A program made the translations under genes and the position numbers. Shown piece after piece: positions 1 through 8,121 of a DNA stretch of 64,000 nt. Below the pieces are notes generated by a model. The model was not told the DNA's origin. It worked only from the letters and a program-made list of their open reading frames with translations, and ran no database searches. Every line of letters begins with the position of its first letter. The first letter of the stretch is position 1. The DNA is taken from contig DDTB01000025.1 of the NCBI GenBank assembly GCA_002343985.1, positions 1 to 64,000 on the forward strand. The letters are read 5' to 3'. Source of the stretch: Chitinophagaceae bacterium UBA2375 (lineage in GTDB: Bacteria > Bacteroidota > Bacteroidia > Chitinophagales > Chitinophagaceae).

Positions 1-8
1 CACTCCTG

Positions 9-35
9 CGTTGTTGGTCAAAAGGCGCAACAACG
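9..35 (+). repeat. REP-like palindrome, left-edge copy
   Basis: Arms CGTTGTTG (9-16) and CAACAACG (28-35) form an 8-bp inverted repeat around an 11-nt centre. The same palindrome recurs at 6712-6738, 7307-7333, 7397-7423 and 7487-7513, with a half copy near 9209-9228. A degenerate second arm (cgttgcg) begins near 75 after a sequence resembling the spacer of the array at 7307, so this is probably the end of another array lying left of the window. Confidence 0.75.
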
Positions 36-183
36 ACGGGAAAATGACTTCCAGGCAGCGTCTCCCAGAGGGGACGTTGCGTAGTTTCATTATCCATATA
101 TCTTAAAGCACCTCAATCCAAAATATTTTATCTGAAAGTTTCATCAAGTGATTTCATCATATCTTTAATACGAACGCTATGAC

Positions 184-1521
184 ATGATACCACTGTACAT
201 CCTATTAACAGCTTTCACGGCACAGTTTGTATACATTGTGGTCAATTGGTTCTATTTCAGGCGTTCAGAATATTTCTTTTATTCTATATACATCATCATC
301 CTCAGCCTGTATTTCCTGAACCGCTACATTGGCGATGAGCAGGGAATGTTACATTTCGCAGGGATTAGTTTATACAAAATGTACCCCGACAGGATCCTGG
401 CCATCCTCAGTTATATCTATTATTTCAAATTCGGGCGGCGTTTTGTGGAAGCTGAAACAAGGTACCCGGGAATCCATAAAACGATGATGCTGACAGAACG
501 CCTGTTATTTTTATATATTGGCATAGACATAATCTTATTTACCCTTACCGGCTATTCAAAATTCGCGAACTTGATTTTTATACCGGTAAATGTGTGCATT
601 TTCCTGGTATTGGGTTATGTGTTCTGGACAATGCTCAAAAGAAGAGAGGCCTTAGATAAGTTTATCCTGACTGGTAGTATGTTTTATGGGATAAGTGCTG
701 TGGTTACGTTAATCATGGGCATTGGTAAAGATATTTTAGAGAATGACCATATGCTCGCATTACAAATAGGGGCGCTGGTGGAAATGTTGTTCCTTAATGC
801 GGGATTGGTGTATAAATCAAGGATGCTGCAGCAGGAAATAATTTCCTCACAGACACAATTAATCAAACAGTATGAAGACAACCAGCACCTGATGAACAGG
901 CTGAACAATATCCGGGAACGCATCAGTCGCGACCTGCACGATGATGTAGGCGCCACCTTAAGCAGCATCAAAGCGTATTCCGAAATTTTAAAAATCAATC
1001 CGCAGGCCCCTTCCATTGCGGATTTAATCAGGGATAATTCAACGGAAATGATTGAACGGCTGGAATTGATTGCCTGGTCGGCCAACCCGGAGCACGACCA
1101 TCCCAAAAGCCTGGTATTTCAAATGCAAAAATTCGCGGCGCCCCTTTGCCATGCCAGGAATATCCATTTTCATTTTGACCATACAGCTTTGGATGATACA
1201 TTGATGATACCGGGCGAAATCAGGCAACAGGTGTACCTCGTGTTCAAAGAGGCTATCAACAATATGGTTAAATATGCAGAAGCGGCGAACTGTAATGCCG
1301 TTCTTAGAATAGATCCGAGGGGCTTGTCTTTGTATATTAAAGACGATGGAAAGGGTTTTGATGATCGCTATGTGGAGCATGGCAATGGCTTAAAGAACAT
1401 GCGCAAACGGGTGGAAAATTTGGGGGGACTGTTAACTATCGAAACTGCCCCGCAACAGGGCACCAGGATATCCATGCAAATACCCCTGGTTTACAGGATT
1501 CAGGAAAAGGCTGAGCCATGA
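184..1521 (+). CDS. Sensor histidine kinase, NarX/LytS-like (HisKA_3 type)
   Basis: A 445-residue membrane sensor kinase. Residues about 1-210 contain several hydrophobic segments consistent with a six- or seven-helix sensor and no large extracytoplasmic domain. A short coiled region follows. The phospho-acceptor motif RDLHDDVGATL has His252. The ATPase N-box (FKEAINN, about 354-360) and glycine boxes DDGKGFD (387-393) and HGNGLKNM (399-406) are intact. The response regulator starts 77 bp downstream on the same strand, so the two form a cognate pair. The stimulus is unknown. The large secreted protein immediately after the pair is a possible target, but that is only positional inference. Confidence 0.9.
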   Translation: MIPLYILLTAFTAQFVYIVVNWFYFRRSEYFFYSIYIIILSLYFLNRYIGDEQGMLHFAGISLYKMYPDRILAILSYIYYFKFGRRFVEAETRYPGIHKTMMLTERLLFLYIGIDIILFTLTGYSKFANLIFIPVNVCIFLVLGYVFWTMLKRREALDKFILTGSMFYGISAVVTLIMGIGKDILENDHMLALQIGALVEMLFLNAGLVYKSRMLQQEIISSQTQLIKQYEDNQHLMNRLNNIRERISRDLHDDVGATLSSIKAYSEILKINPQAPSIADLIRDNSTEMIERLELIAWSANPEHDHPKSLVFQMQKFAAPLCHARNIHFHFDHTALDDTLMIPGEIRQQVYLVFKEAINNMVKYAEAANCNAVLRIDPRGLSLYIKDDGKGFDDRYVEHGNGLKNMRKRVENLGGLLTIETAPQQGTRISMQIPLVYRIQEKAEP

Positions 1522-1598
1522 TACCATAAATTTGGTATATAATGGTACAGGTTTCGGCGTTTATTTTACCAAGCCTGACCGGGCCTTAATATCAAACA

Positions 1599-2222
1599 AT
1601 GATCAGAATTGCCATTATTGAAGACAATGACCAATACAGAAAGGCCATTGATATAATCCTCCAATTGGATCCCAATATTTCCATTGCCCACACCCTGAAT
1701 AATTGCGCTGAGATGATTGGCCGTTTCCAGGCAGAGTTGCCAGATGTGGTATTGATGGACATTGATATGCCGGGCATGAACGGTATACAGGCTGCCTGGG
1801 AAATCAAGAAACATTTCCCGGATGTACGCATCATCATGCTTACGGTATTTGAGGATGAAGAAAAAATCTTCGGTGCCCTGAAAGCAGGAGCCAATGGTTA
1901 TTTATTAAAGAAAGACAGTCCGCAAAAAATCATCGACTCCATTTGTGCCGTTCACCGGGGCGAAGCGGTGATGAATGGGATCATCGCATCGAAAGTGCTT
2001 GACTTTTTTCAGCAAAGCATGTTAAAAGAAATTGAGCAATCCAGTTTAACCGACCGGGAAAAACAGATACTGGAATTGCTGATCAATGGTTTCAGTTATA
2101 AAGAAATCGCGGCATCAATTGGCATTTCCGTAGAAACCCTGAACTCGCACATTAAAAATATTTATCGCAAACTGAATGTACATTCAAGGAGCGAGCTGTC
2201 GGCGAAGTACGGAAGGAATTAA
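1599..2222 (+). CDS. Response regulator, NarL/FixJ family
   Basis: A 207-residue two-domain regulator. The receiver domain (about 1-120) has the acidic pair E8/D9, phospho-acceptor Asp54 in VLMDIDMPG, Thr82 and Lys104. The LuxR-type helix-turn-helix occupies about 150-200, with the typical LTDREKQILELL start. It should be phosphorylated by the kinase encoded just upstream and then bind DNA as a dimer. Target promoters cannot be read from the sequence. Confidence 0.93.
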   Translation: MIRIAIIEDNDQYRKAIDIILQLDPNISIAHTLNNCAEMIGRFQAELPDVVLMDIDMPGMNGIQAAWEIKKHFPDVRIIMLTVFEDEEKIFGALKAGANGYLLKKDSPQKIIDSICAVHRGEAVMNGIIASKVLDFFQQSMLKEIEQSSLTDREKQILELLINGFSYKEIAASIGISVETLNSHIKNIYRKLNVHSRSELSAKYGRN

Positions 2223-2340
2223 TTGGTATGGCAAAAAAATGATTGGCATACCAAAGTAAGGGTTGATTTTTTTTGAATCAAACAGACGAGAATTTTCAAT
2301 AAAACAAATGATACGACCATAAATTTTAAAGAAAGAAACT

Positions 2341-5300
2341 ATGAAGCAGGCGATCTTAAGCTTATTATTGACTTTTACATGCAGTTTAACCATTGCGCAA
2401 TATGGCAGCCAATTCAATAGTGCCGTATACCTGAATAGCAGTATTGATTATGTCAACTGCGGGGGCGCCGATATAAATATTGGAAATGCCTTTACGGTAG
2501 AAGCCTGGATCAAAATCCCATCCTATCCCGCTACCGGCAAACAGTATACGATTATTTCAAAAATAAGTTATGCTGCCACGTCATTTTCAGATTTTCCCTT
2601 TTCCCTGAATATTAGCTCCCAGGGACAGCTTTTTGCCCAGTTTTCAAAAGGAGATGATTATCTCCCCGAAATAATAGTCGTTGATCCAAACGCAATAGCG
2701 TTGAATACCTGGTATCACATAGCTGTAAGTTTTCAGGGAAATATGGCCACCCTCTACCGAAATGGCATCGTTGTTAATACAAATAGCACACCCAACCCAT
2801 TTACCCTGTCTACCGGCACCAGGCCATTTACAATCGGCCGTGCTGCTTTTGAAATAAATACAGCAGCGGGCACTACTTCATATATTGGCTTTATTGATGA
2901 AGTCAGGATCTGGAGCTCTGTTCGTACCCAGGCCGATATCACTGCCAACATGAATGCCGAGTTAGTGGGCAATGAATCGGGTTTGCTGGGTTACTGGGAC
3001 ATGAACCGATCAGGCCAGGGATCGGGCCTGACAGTAACAAACAAAGCACTGGCTGCGGGCTTTTTTCCGAATGGGATAACTTCCGGAACTTCTACCAGCC
3101 CCATATTTGTCAATTGCATAGGCCTGAGCCCGGTCATTTCAGCTTCGGGGCCTGTCAGCTTTTGTGAGGGCGGTTCGGTTACCCTTTCGTCAAACGCCTC
3201 TTCGGGAAATATATGGAATACCGGGGCAACCACGCCCAGCATCCAGGTCACAGAAAGTGGAAATTATTTTGTCAGCAGGTCGCCCAACACGATCTGCGGC
3301 TCCCTGAATTCAAATACCGTTACGGTTAACGTTCTTCCCGTTCCGGCTGCTCCCGTTATTGCAGCCAATGGACCTGCCACTTTCTGCATCGGCGATTCTG
3401 TCGTATTACAGGCCGACCAGGCTAATGGAGTTCTTTGGAGCAATGGTCAGACAGGGCAATCAATCACTGCAAACTCGGCCGGAACTTATACAGCTACATA
3501 TACCAATATGCAGGGATGCACGAGCCCGCCATCCAATGCCGTCACAATCACTGTTTTATCCAATACCTATTATGCGGATTCCGATGGAGATGGTTATGGC
3601 GACCCGGCATCAACCGTACAAAACTGCAACGTACCGGTTGGTTATGTTACGAATAATTCGGATTGTAATGATAACAACAACCAGGTTTATCCGGGGGCGG
3701 TTGAGTATCTTAATGGAGTGGATGATAACTGTGACGGGTTAGTTGATAACAATGCCATTTGCCGGGGTGGCGGAATGATATTCCAAAAATCGCTGGGTGG
3801 CAGTGCGGATGACGATGTGGCCTCTGTTGTTGCAACTACAGACGGCGGATTTGCCATGGCCGGAACCACAAGTTCAAGAAATGGGTTCTTTACAAGCACA
3901 GGCGCTAACACCAGGCCCGATGGCTGGTTTGCCAAACTAAATAAAGACGGCATAGTGGAATGGCAGAGGATCCTGACCAGCTTCACCGGCGTCGCAGATA
4001 TGAAACTGTGTGCCGATGGCGGGTTTATCCTGGCCGGCAAAAGAAGAACCCTTGATTTCTTTTATCATGATGATATTCAATTGATCAAATTATCTGCTAC
4101 CGGCGTTATTCAGTGGAGCAGGGTGATTGATCTATCCGTTGATCATTTCGATGAAGAATCGAAAAAAATCATACAAACCAATGATGGAGGTTTTCTCTTA
4201 CATGCCTTGAGCACCGGGGGCCAATTATTAATAAAATTGAGTTCAACCGGATTTATCCAATGGTCAAGATACTTCAACATAAATGCTGATTTTGTATCCA
4301 CAGCCGACAATGGCTTCATGGTGGTATCAACCGGCTACATACCCGGTTGCAGGCCCGGAGCAACGAACATCAGTTATGATATCATCTTAACCAAACTGGC
4401 CTTTAACGGTGACGTGCAATGGCAAAAATGTTTTGGCGGAAATGGAAACGAATCAGCGGCCAGCATCATTCAAACGTCGGATGGGCAGTTTCTGATTGCC
4501 GGCATCTCCACAACCGTTTCAGGGGATGTGACCAGCAATGCAGGAGGACAGGATGTTTGGTTGATCAAAGTCGACGGCTCAGGAAACCTGGTATGGCAAC
4601 AATCATACGGCGGCTCACAAACTGACATCCCTGTTTCCATTACTACATCTGCCGATAATGGCTTTGTCATCGCCTGTAGTTCTTCTTCAAACAACGGTTT
4701 GCTTACTCAGAACCAGGGTGGTTTCGATTACTGGGCATTTAAAGTGAATAGTACCGGAAACCTCCAGTGGCAAAGGTCTTTAGGTGGTTCAGGTGTTGAT
4801 TATGCCAAATCCATTGCAACACTAAACGATGGAAATTACATCATCGCAGGATTTACAAATTCCACCAATGGGGATATCGGCCAATCTTATGGAAGTAAAG
4901 ATGTATGGCTCGCGAAATTAATGGACATATCGCCTCAAACATTTTATGCCGATGCAGACCAGGATGGGTATGGCGATGCCAATACAACACAGCTGGCTTG
5001 TGAAAAACCGGCGGGTTATGTTTCCAATAACGGAGATTGTGATGACACCCGGAATACTGTATACCCCGGTGCTCCCGAAATTTGTGGTAATGGCATCGAT
5101 GATAATTGCAATGGCCAGACGGATGAGTTCATCCCTACCCCGGCCTTAACTTCTATCTCCGGGCCAGTTAATGTTTGTCCGTTTGTGAATACCAGCCTCA
5201 CTGCAACCTATTCTGTTAGCTTGTTGAGCAATGCGATCAATTATGTTTGGCAGGTTCCCGCATATGTTAACATTGTTTCAGGTCAGGGAACAAATGTCGT

Positions 5301-6558
5301 CACTTTAAGTTTTGATGCCGGCTTTAACGGTAGTGCGAATAAGGTCATCAGCGTTTATGCTGTAACAGCCTGCGATGTAAGCAATACTGTTCAATTGACC
5401 CTGGCCTCACAATTGCCCGGTACGGCTGCCGCCATCACGGCCAGTTCAACAGATGTTTGCGCCAGCATAGGAAACAATAGCATGATCACGTACAGCATAC
5501 CCAAATTGGCTGGTGCGGCTTCTTATATCTGGACTGCACAGGCCGGCACTACCACCATCACACACCCAGCCGGACTAGGCATCAATGACACGATCATACA
5601 GGTACAATTCAGTAGCGGATTTACTACCAGCAATATCACGGTTCAGGCCATAAACGATTGTGGCAGCGGCAGTGTACGCAGCCTGACTGTAACCAGGAAT
5701 AACCCGGCAACACCAGGCCCTATAACCGGACCAACCAATGCATGTCTTTATATGGGGCCATCCTCGGCTTTAGCCATTTATTTTGTCACGGCTTCACCGA
5801 ATATCAGTTCTTACCAATGGAGCCTTCCGGTTGGCGTAACAGATGTAACAGGACTGGGAACGAATAGAATCAGCTTGCGTTACACAGCTGATTTCGCAGG
5901 TGGAAACATTTCTGTGATGGCCAGCAATGGTTGTGGTTCCAGTGGAATAAGGTCCCTGGTCATTTCTAAATTAGCACCAGCCACACCTAGTGTGATCGAC
6001 GTGATCCAGGAATCAGATTGCCCGGCCCGGGTTTATACATATCACCTGTCGGGTATGCCCGCAAATGCGCAGGGAGTTTATTGGAGCGTTCCACCAGGAA
6101 GTATCATTTTATCAGGCCAGGGCACACCCAGGCTTAAGGTCAGGCATCCATCCACGGCCATTTTAGGAACAGTTTCTGTAGTTGCCATGAATGCATGCCG
6201 GAATAGTTCTACCAGGACGTTGAGCATCAAACTCCCTGCCTGCCCGCCTGAATTTGCAAAAAACAGTGCAGGTAATTATGTTAAAGAAAAAAATGAACCA
6301 ATTAATAAGACAGATCAACTGAGTGTCCAAGTTTTTCCCAATCCTGCCAATCATATGGCCAAACTACATGTCAGCAGCTCCGATACCCGTACATTGGCCA
6401 GTATCCGTATTTTGGATATCCGCGGGAATGAATGGAAACGAATGAATGTTATGCCCGGAGAGGTACAGGCTTTTGGTGAAGGCCTGTTACCCGGTATGTA
6501 TTTCATTGAAGTGCTACAGGGAACACAGAAAACCATACAAAAATTTGTGCGTATGTAA
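2341..6558 (+). CDS. Large secreted multidomain protein with LamG-like, Ig-like, MopE-like and T9SS sorting domains
   Basis: A 1,405-residue exported protein. It begins with a signal peptide (MKQAILSLLLTFTCSLTIAQ). Next comes a LamG/concanavalin-like domain (about 25-255) and Ig-like segments rich in FCxGxSVxL motifs. A MopE-type putative metal-binding module follows at about 410-473 (DSDGDGYGD...DNCDG). Propeller-like repeats of the form GGSxxD...TxDGGFxxAG fill the middle, a second MopE-type module lies at about 868-930, and further Ig/PKD-like repeats follow. The last ~80 residues (VQVFPNPANH...GMYFIEV...QKFVRM) are a type A type IX secretion sorting domain. It is probably exported by the GldK-N machine and anchored at the surface. 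It could be an adhesin, but no ligand can be inferred. Confidence 0.9.
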   Translation: MKQAILSLLLTFTCSLTIAQYGSQFNSAVYLNSSIDYVNCGGADINIGNAFTVEAWIKIPSYPATGKQYTIISKISYAATSFSDFPFSLNISSQGQLFAQFSKGDDYLPEIIVVDPNAIALNTWYHIAVSFQGNMATLYRNGIVVNTNSTPNPFTLSTGTRPFTIGRAAFEINTAAGTTSYIGFIDEVRIWSSVRTQADITANMNAELVGNESGLLGYWDMNRSGQGSGLTVTNKALAAGFFPNGITSGTSTSPIFVNCIGLSPVISASGPVSFCEGGSVTLSSNASSGNIWNTGATTPSIQVTESGNYFVSRSPNTICGSLNSNTVTVNVLPVPAAPVIAANGPATFCIGDSVVLQADQANGVLWSNGQTGQSITANSAGTYTATYTNMQGCTSPPSNAVTITVLSNTYYADSDGDGYGDPASTVQNCNVPVGYVTNNSDCNDNNNQVYPGAVEYLNGVDDNCDGLVDNNAICRGGGMIFQKSLGGSADDDVASVVATTDGGFAMAGTTSSRNGFFTSTGANTRPDGWFAKLNKDGIVEWQRILTSFTGVADMKLCADGGFILAGKRRTLDFFYHDDIQLIKLSATGVIQWSRVIDLSVDHFDEESKKIIQTNDGGFLLHALSTGGQLLIKLSSTGFIQWSRYFNINADFVSTADNGFMVVSTGYIPGCRPGATNISYDIILTKLAFNGDVQWQKCFGGNGNESAASIIQTSDGQFLIAGISTTVSGDVTSNAGGQDVWLIKVDGSGNLVWQQSYGGSQTDIPVSITTSADNGFVIACSSSSNNGLLTQNQGGFDYWAFKVNSTGNLQWQRSLGGSGVDYAKSIATLNDGNYIIAGFTNSTNGDIGQSYGSKDVWLAKLMDISPQTFYADADQDGYGDANTTQLACEKPAGYVSNNGDCDDTRNTVYPGAPEICGNGIDDNCNGQTDEFIPTPALTSISGPVNVCPFVNTSLTATYSVSLLSNAINYVWQVPAYVNIVSGQGTNVVTLSFDAGFNGSANKVISVYAVTACDVSNTVQLTLASQLPGTAAAITASSTDVCASIGNNSMITYSIPKLAGAASYIWTAQAGTTTITHPAGLGINDTIIQVQFSSGFTTSNITVQAINDCGSGSVRSLTVTRNNPATPGPITGPTNACLYMGPSSALAIYFVTASPNISSYQWSLPVGVTDVTGLGTNRISLRYTADFAGGNISVMASNGCGSSGIRSLVISKLAPATPSVIDVIQESDCPARVYTYHLSGMPANAQGVYWSVPPGSIILSGQGTPRLKVRHPSTAILGTVSVVAMNACRNSSTRTLSIKLPACPPEFAKNSAGNYVKEKNEPINKTDQLSVQVFPNPANHMAKLHVSSSDTRTLASIRILDIRGNEWKRMNVMPGEVQAFGEGLLPGMYFIEVLQGTQKTIQKFVRM

Positions 6559-6617
6559 AGACTCCGTGTAAACCGGATTCAATGAGACATACATGATAGG
6601 TGCTTAAATAGAAAATG

Positions 6618-6644
6618 CCCCCTTTCCATGGGGGTTATTTTTTT
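6618..6644 (+). terminator. Intrinsic terminator after the T9SS cargo gene
   Basis: A CCCCC/GGGGG stem (6618-6622 with 6630-6634) with a 7-nt loop is followed by a T-rich stretch through 6644. It lies about 60 bp after the stop codon of the large secreted protein. The stem is short but GC-only. Confidence 0.65.
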
Positions 6645-6711
6645 ATAACAATGATCGTTTACATTAAAAACGGATTTTTTCCGCCTTCGTTGGATTTCCC
6701 CACAGCCGGGC

Positions 6712-6738
6712 CGTTGTTGTGTCTTATGACCAACAACG
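6712..6738 (-). repeat. REP-like palindrome, copy 2 (inverted)
   Basis: Arms CGTTGTTG (6712-6719) and CAACAACG (6731-6738) flank tgtcttatgac. The centre is the reverse complement of that in copies 4 and 5, so this copy is oriented opposite to the array at 7307-7513. Upstream bases near 6680 (ccgcctt) resemble the inverted AAGGCGGAAA segment of the array unit. It lies 26 bp beyond the 3' end of the RAYT gene and forms one side of an inverted pair around that gene. Confidence 0.85.
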
Positions 6739-6764
6739 AAGTAGAGCCATTTGAAGCTAATCAT

Positions 6765-7277
6765 TTATAATGTATGTAACATCAATTTAAAATTATCAAT
6801 ATTATTTTCATAAAAACCCGCTGAAGAAAATTCATAATCAGCAGCACTCTTAACCAACCCTGCCCTTACCGGGTTTTCATGTATGTAATGTAATTTCTGA
6901 TATGTAACAGCAGGCGTAAAGAGCTCTAAAACGTGTGGGTTTCTCTCCCATATTTGGTATATTCTGTCTTTTGCATTCACCCTGCATTTTTCCAGTAATT
7001 GTTGATCATGAACCTCGAGATAAAATTTCATTTGCTGGGCCGTAAATTTCATAAAGGATAATTGGAGAGACTTGTGTGTTTGTGGGCATATGGGCTGCCA
7101 TATCAAATGGATGTGGTTGCTCATAACAACGTATGCATAAATCCTTGCCCGGGTGTTTTCAATCAAAAACCTAAGGCTTTCAATGATGATTTGTTTGGCC
7201 TGATCGTCTTGCAGAACTGGCAGCCATTCCAAATTAGTAGCGGTAAAGTAAGCTGGCCATTCTTCTAATCTTTCCAT
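6765..7277 (-). CDS. REP-associated tyrosine transposase (RAYT, Y1/HUH superfamily)
   Basis: A 170-residue protein with the Y1 transposase fold signature. The HUH motif is His55-Ile-His57 in YVVMSNHIHLIW, and the candidate catalytic Tyr131 is in YIHENPVRAGLV. The length matches small single-domain RAYTs, and the gene appears intact. It has an ATG start and stops 26 bp from one REP palindrome, while the 90-bp REP array begins 29 bp upstream of its start. RAYTs bind and nick single-stranded REP hairpins and are thought to spread them. The orientation of flanking palindromes supports that role here. No IS-type terminal repeats or target-site duplication were recognised. Confidence 0.9.
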   Translation of the reverse strand: MERLEEWPAYFTATNLEWLPVLQDDQAKQIIIESLRFLIENTRARIYAYVVMSNHIHLIWQPICPQTHKSLQLSFMKFTAQQMKFYLEVHDQQLLEKCRVNAKDRIYQIWERNPHVLELFTPAVTYQKLHYIHENPVRAGLVKSAADYEFSSAGFYENNIDNFKLMLHTL

Positions 7278-7306
7278 TTCTGAAAATTACACTGTTAATC
7301 CCCTTA

Positions 7307-7513
7307 CGTTGTTGGTCAAAAGACGCAGCAACGGTGGAAAAATTACGGCAAAATAGGAGTGAATACCACAAAGGCGGAAACGACATCTGCAGGGAACGTT
7401 GTTGGTCATAAGACACAACAACGGTGGAAAAATTACGGCAAAATAGGAGTGAATACCACAAAGGCGGAAACGACATCTGCAGGGAACGTTGTTGGTCATA
7501 AGACACAACAACG
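7307..7513 (+). repeat. Tandem 90-bp REP array (three palindromes)
   Basis: Palindromes lie at 7307-7333 (one arm mismatch, CAGCAACG), 7397-7423 and 7487-7513, exactly 90 bp apart. Units 7307-7396 and 7397-7486 are identical apart from a few bases inside the first palindrome. The third unit keeps its palindrome and a diverged spacer (through about 7570). The spacers include an AAGGCGGAAA segment. The near-identity points to recent duplication. The array fills most of the 307-bp gap between the RAYT start and the next gene. The 90-bp period is a multiple of three, which creates spurious repetitive reading frames. Confidence 0.9.
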
Positions 7514-7584
7514 GCGGAAAAACAACGGCTTCATAGAAGTGAACACCTACAACGGCGGAAAAGCCGTAGTGATGCGGCTTTGCC

Positions 7585-8121
7585 TTATTTTAAAAAAACA
7601 AATTTTTCGATTACATCAGAAGGAGTTTTTCGGATTACTTTATTCTTACAAAGAAGAAATTCCCACCTGTAAGGGTCATATGGAGGTTTGGGATATTGTT
7701 TTCCAGAAGTTTTTACTGATTTAAAAAGTCTCGGATTATTCATCCTTGAGTTCTTTGCAATGAGCTTATGAGCAGCAGAAAAGACAAAATAAATATTATC
7801 CCGCTTTAAATAACCATAAAAACTATTCGGCTTTCTTTCTAAGTTTGTTATTGCATAACTATACAAAGAGATTTCAAAATAATCTGTACTGTCGTTAGTA
7901 GATGATAAATTGACCCTTACATAATAAGCAGAAGAATCGAACTTTCCATCTTTCTTATCAGTGATGTAACTATAAAACCCTTTTATTGCTTCCATCAAAG
8001 CCGTACTTTTTACGGTGACATTACCTGTAAATTCATACTGATTTTGTGCATCACTTGTTATACAAAGAGCAATAAGTGAAACAAAAAATAATACCACTTT
8101 TCTAAAATTCAATTTTAGCAT
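7585..8121 (-). CDS. Small exported protein, candidate immunity partner of the Rhs/JAB toxin
   Basis: About 178 residues when started at the ATG at 8121. That start gives a clean signal peptide (MLKLNFRKVVLFFVSLIALC, probable cleavage after TSDA). It also overlaps the 3' end of the Rhs toxin gene by 20 bp, the arrangement expected of a toxin-immunity pair. No known domain was recognised. The mature part is rich in Tyr, Lys and Ser. Longer reading in the same frame upstream lies inside the toxin gene and is unlikely to be translated. Immunity function is inferred only from position, overlap and export signal. Confidence 0.65.
   Translation of the reverse strand: MLKLNFRKVVLFFVSLIALCITSDAQNQYEFTGNVTVKSTALMEAIKGFYSYITDKKDGKFDSSAYYVRVNLSSTNDSTDYFEISLYSYAITNLERKPNSFYGYLKRDNIYFVFSAAHKLIAKNSRMNNPRLFKSVKTSGKQYPKPPYDPYRWEFLLCKNKVIRKTPSDVIEKFVFLK

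Noticed and set aside
7307..7513. Possible CRISPR array
   Set aside because: Only three units, spacers are themselves identical in two units, the repeats are REP palindromes beside a RAYT, and no cas gene is present.
7234..7724. Several overlapping reading frames with repeated peptides in the REP array
   Set aside because: They arise because the 90-bp unit is a multiple of three; no ribosome-binding context or known domain, and they track the repeats on both strands.
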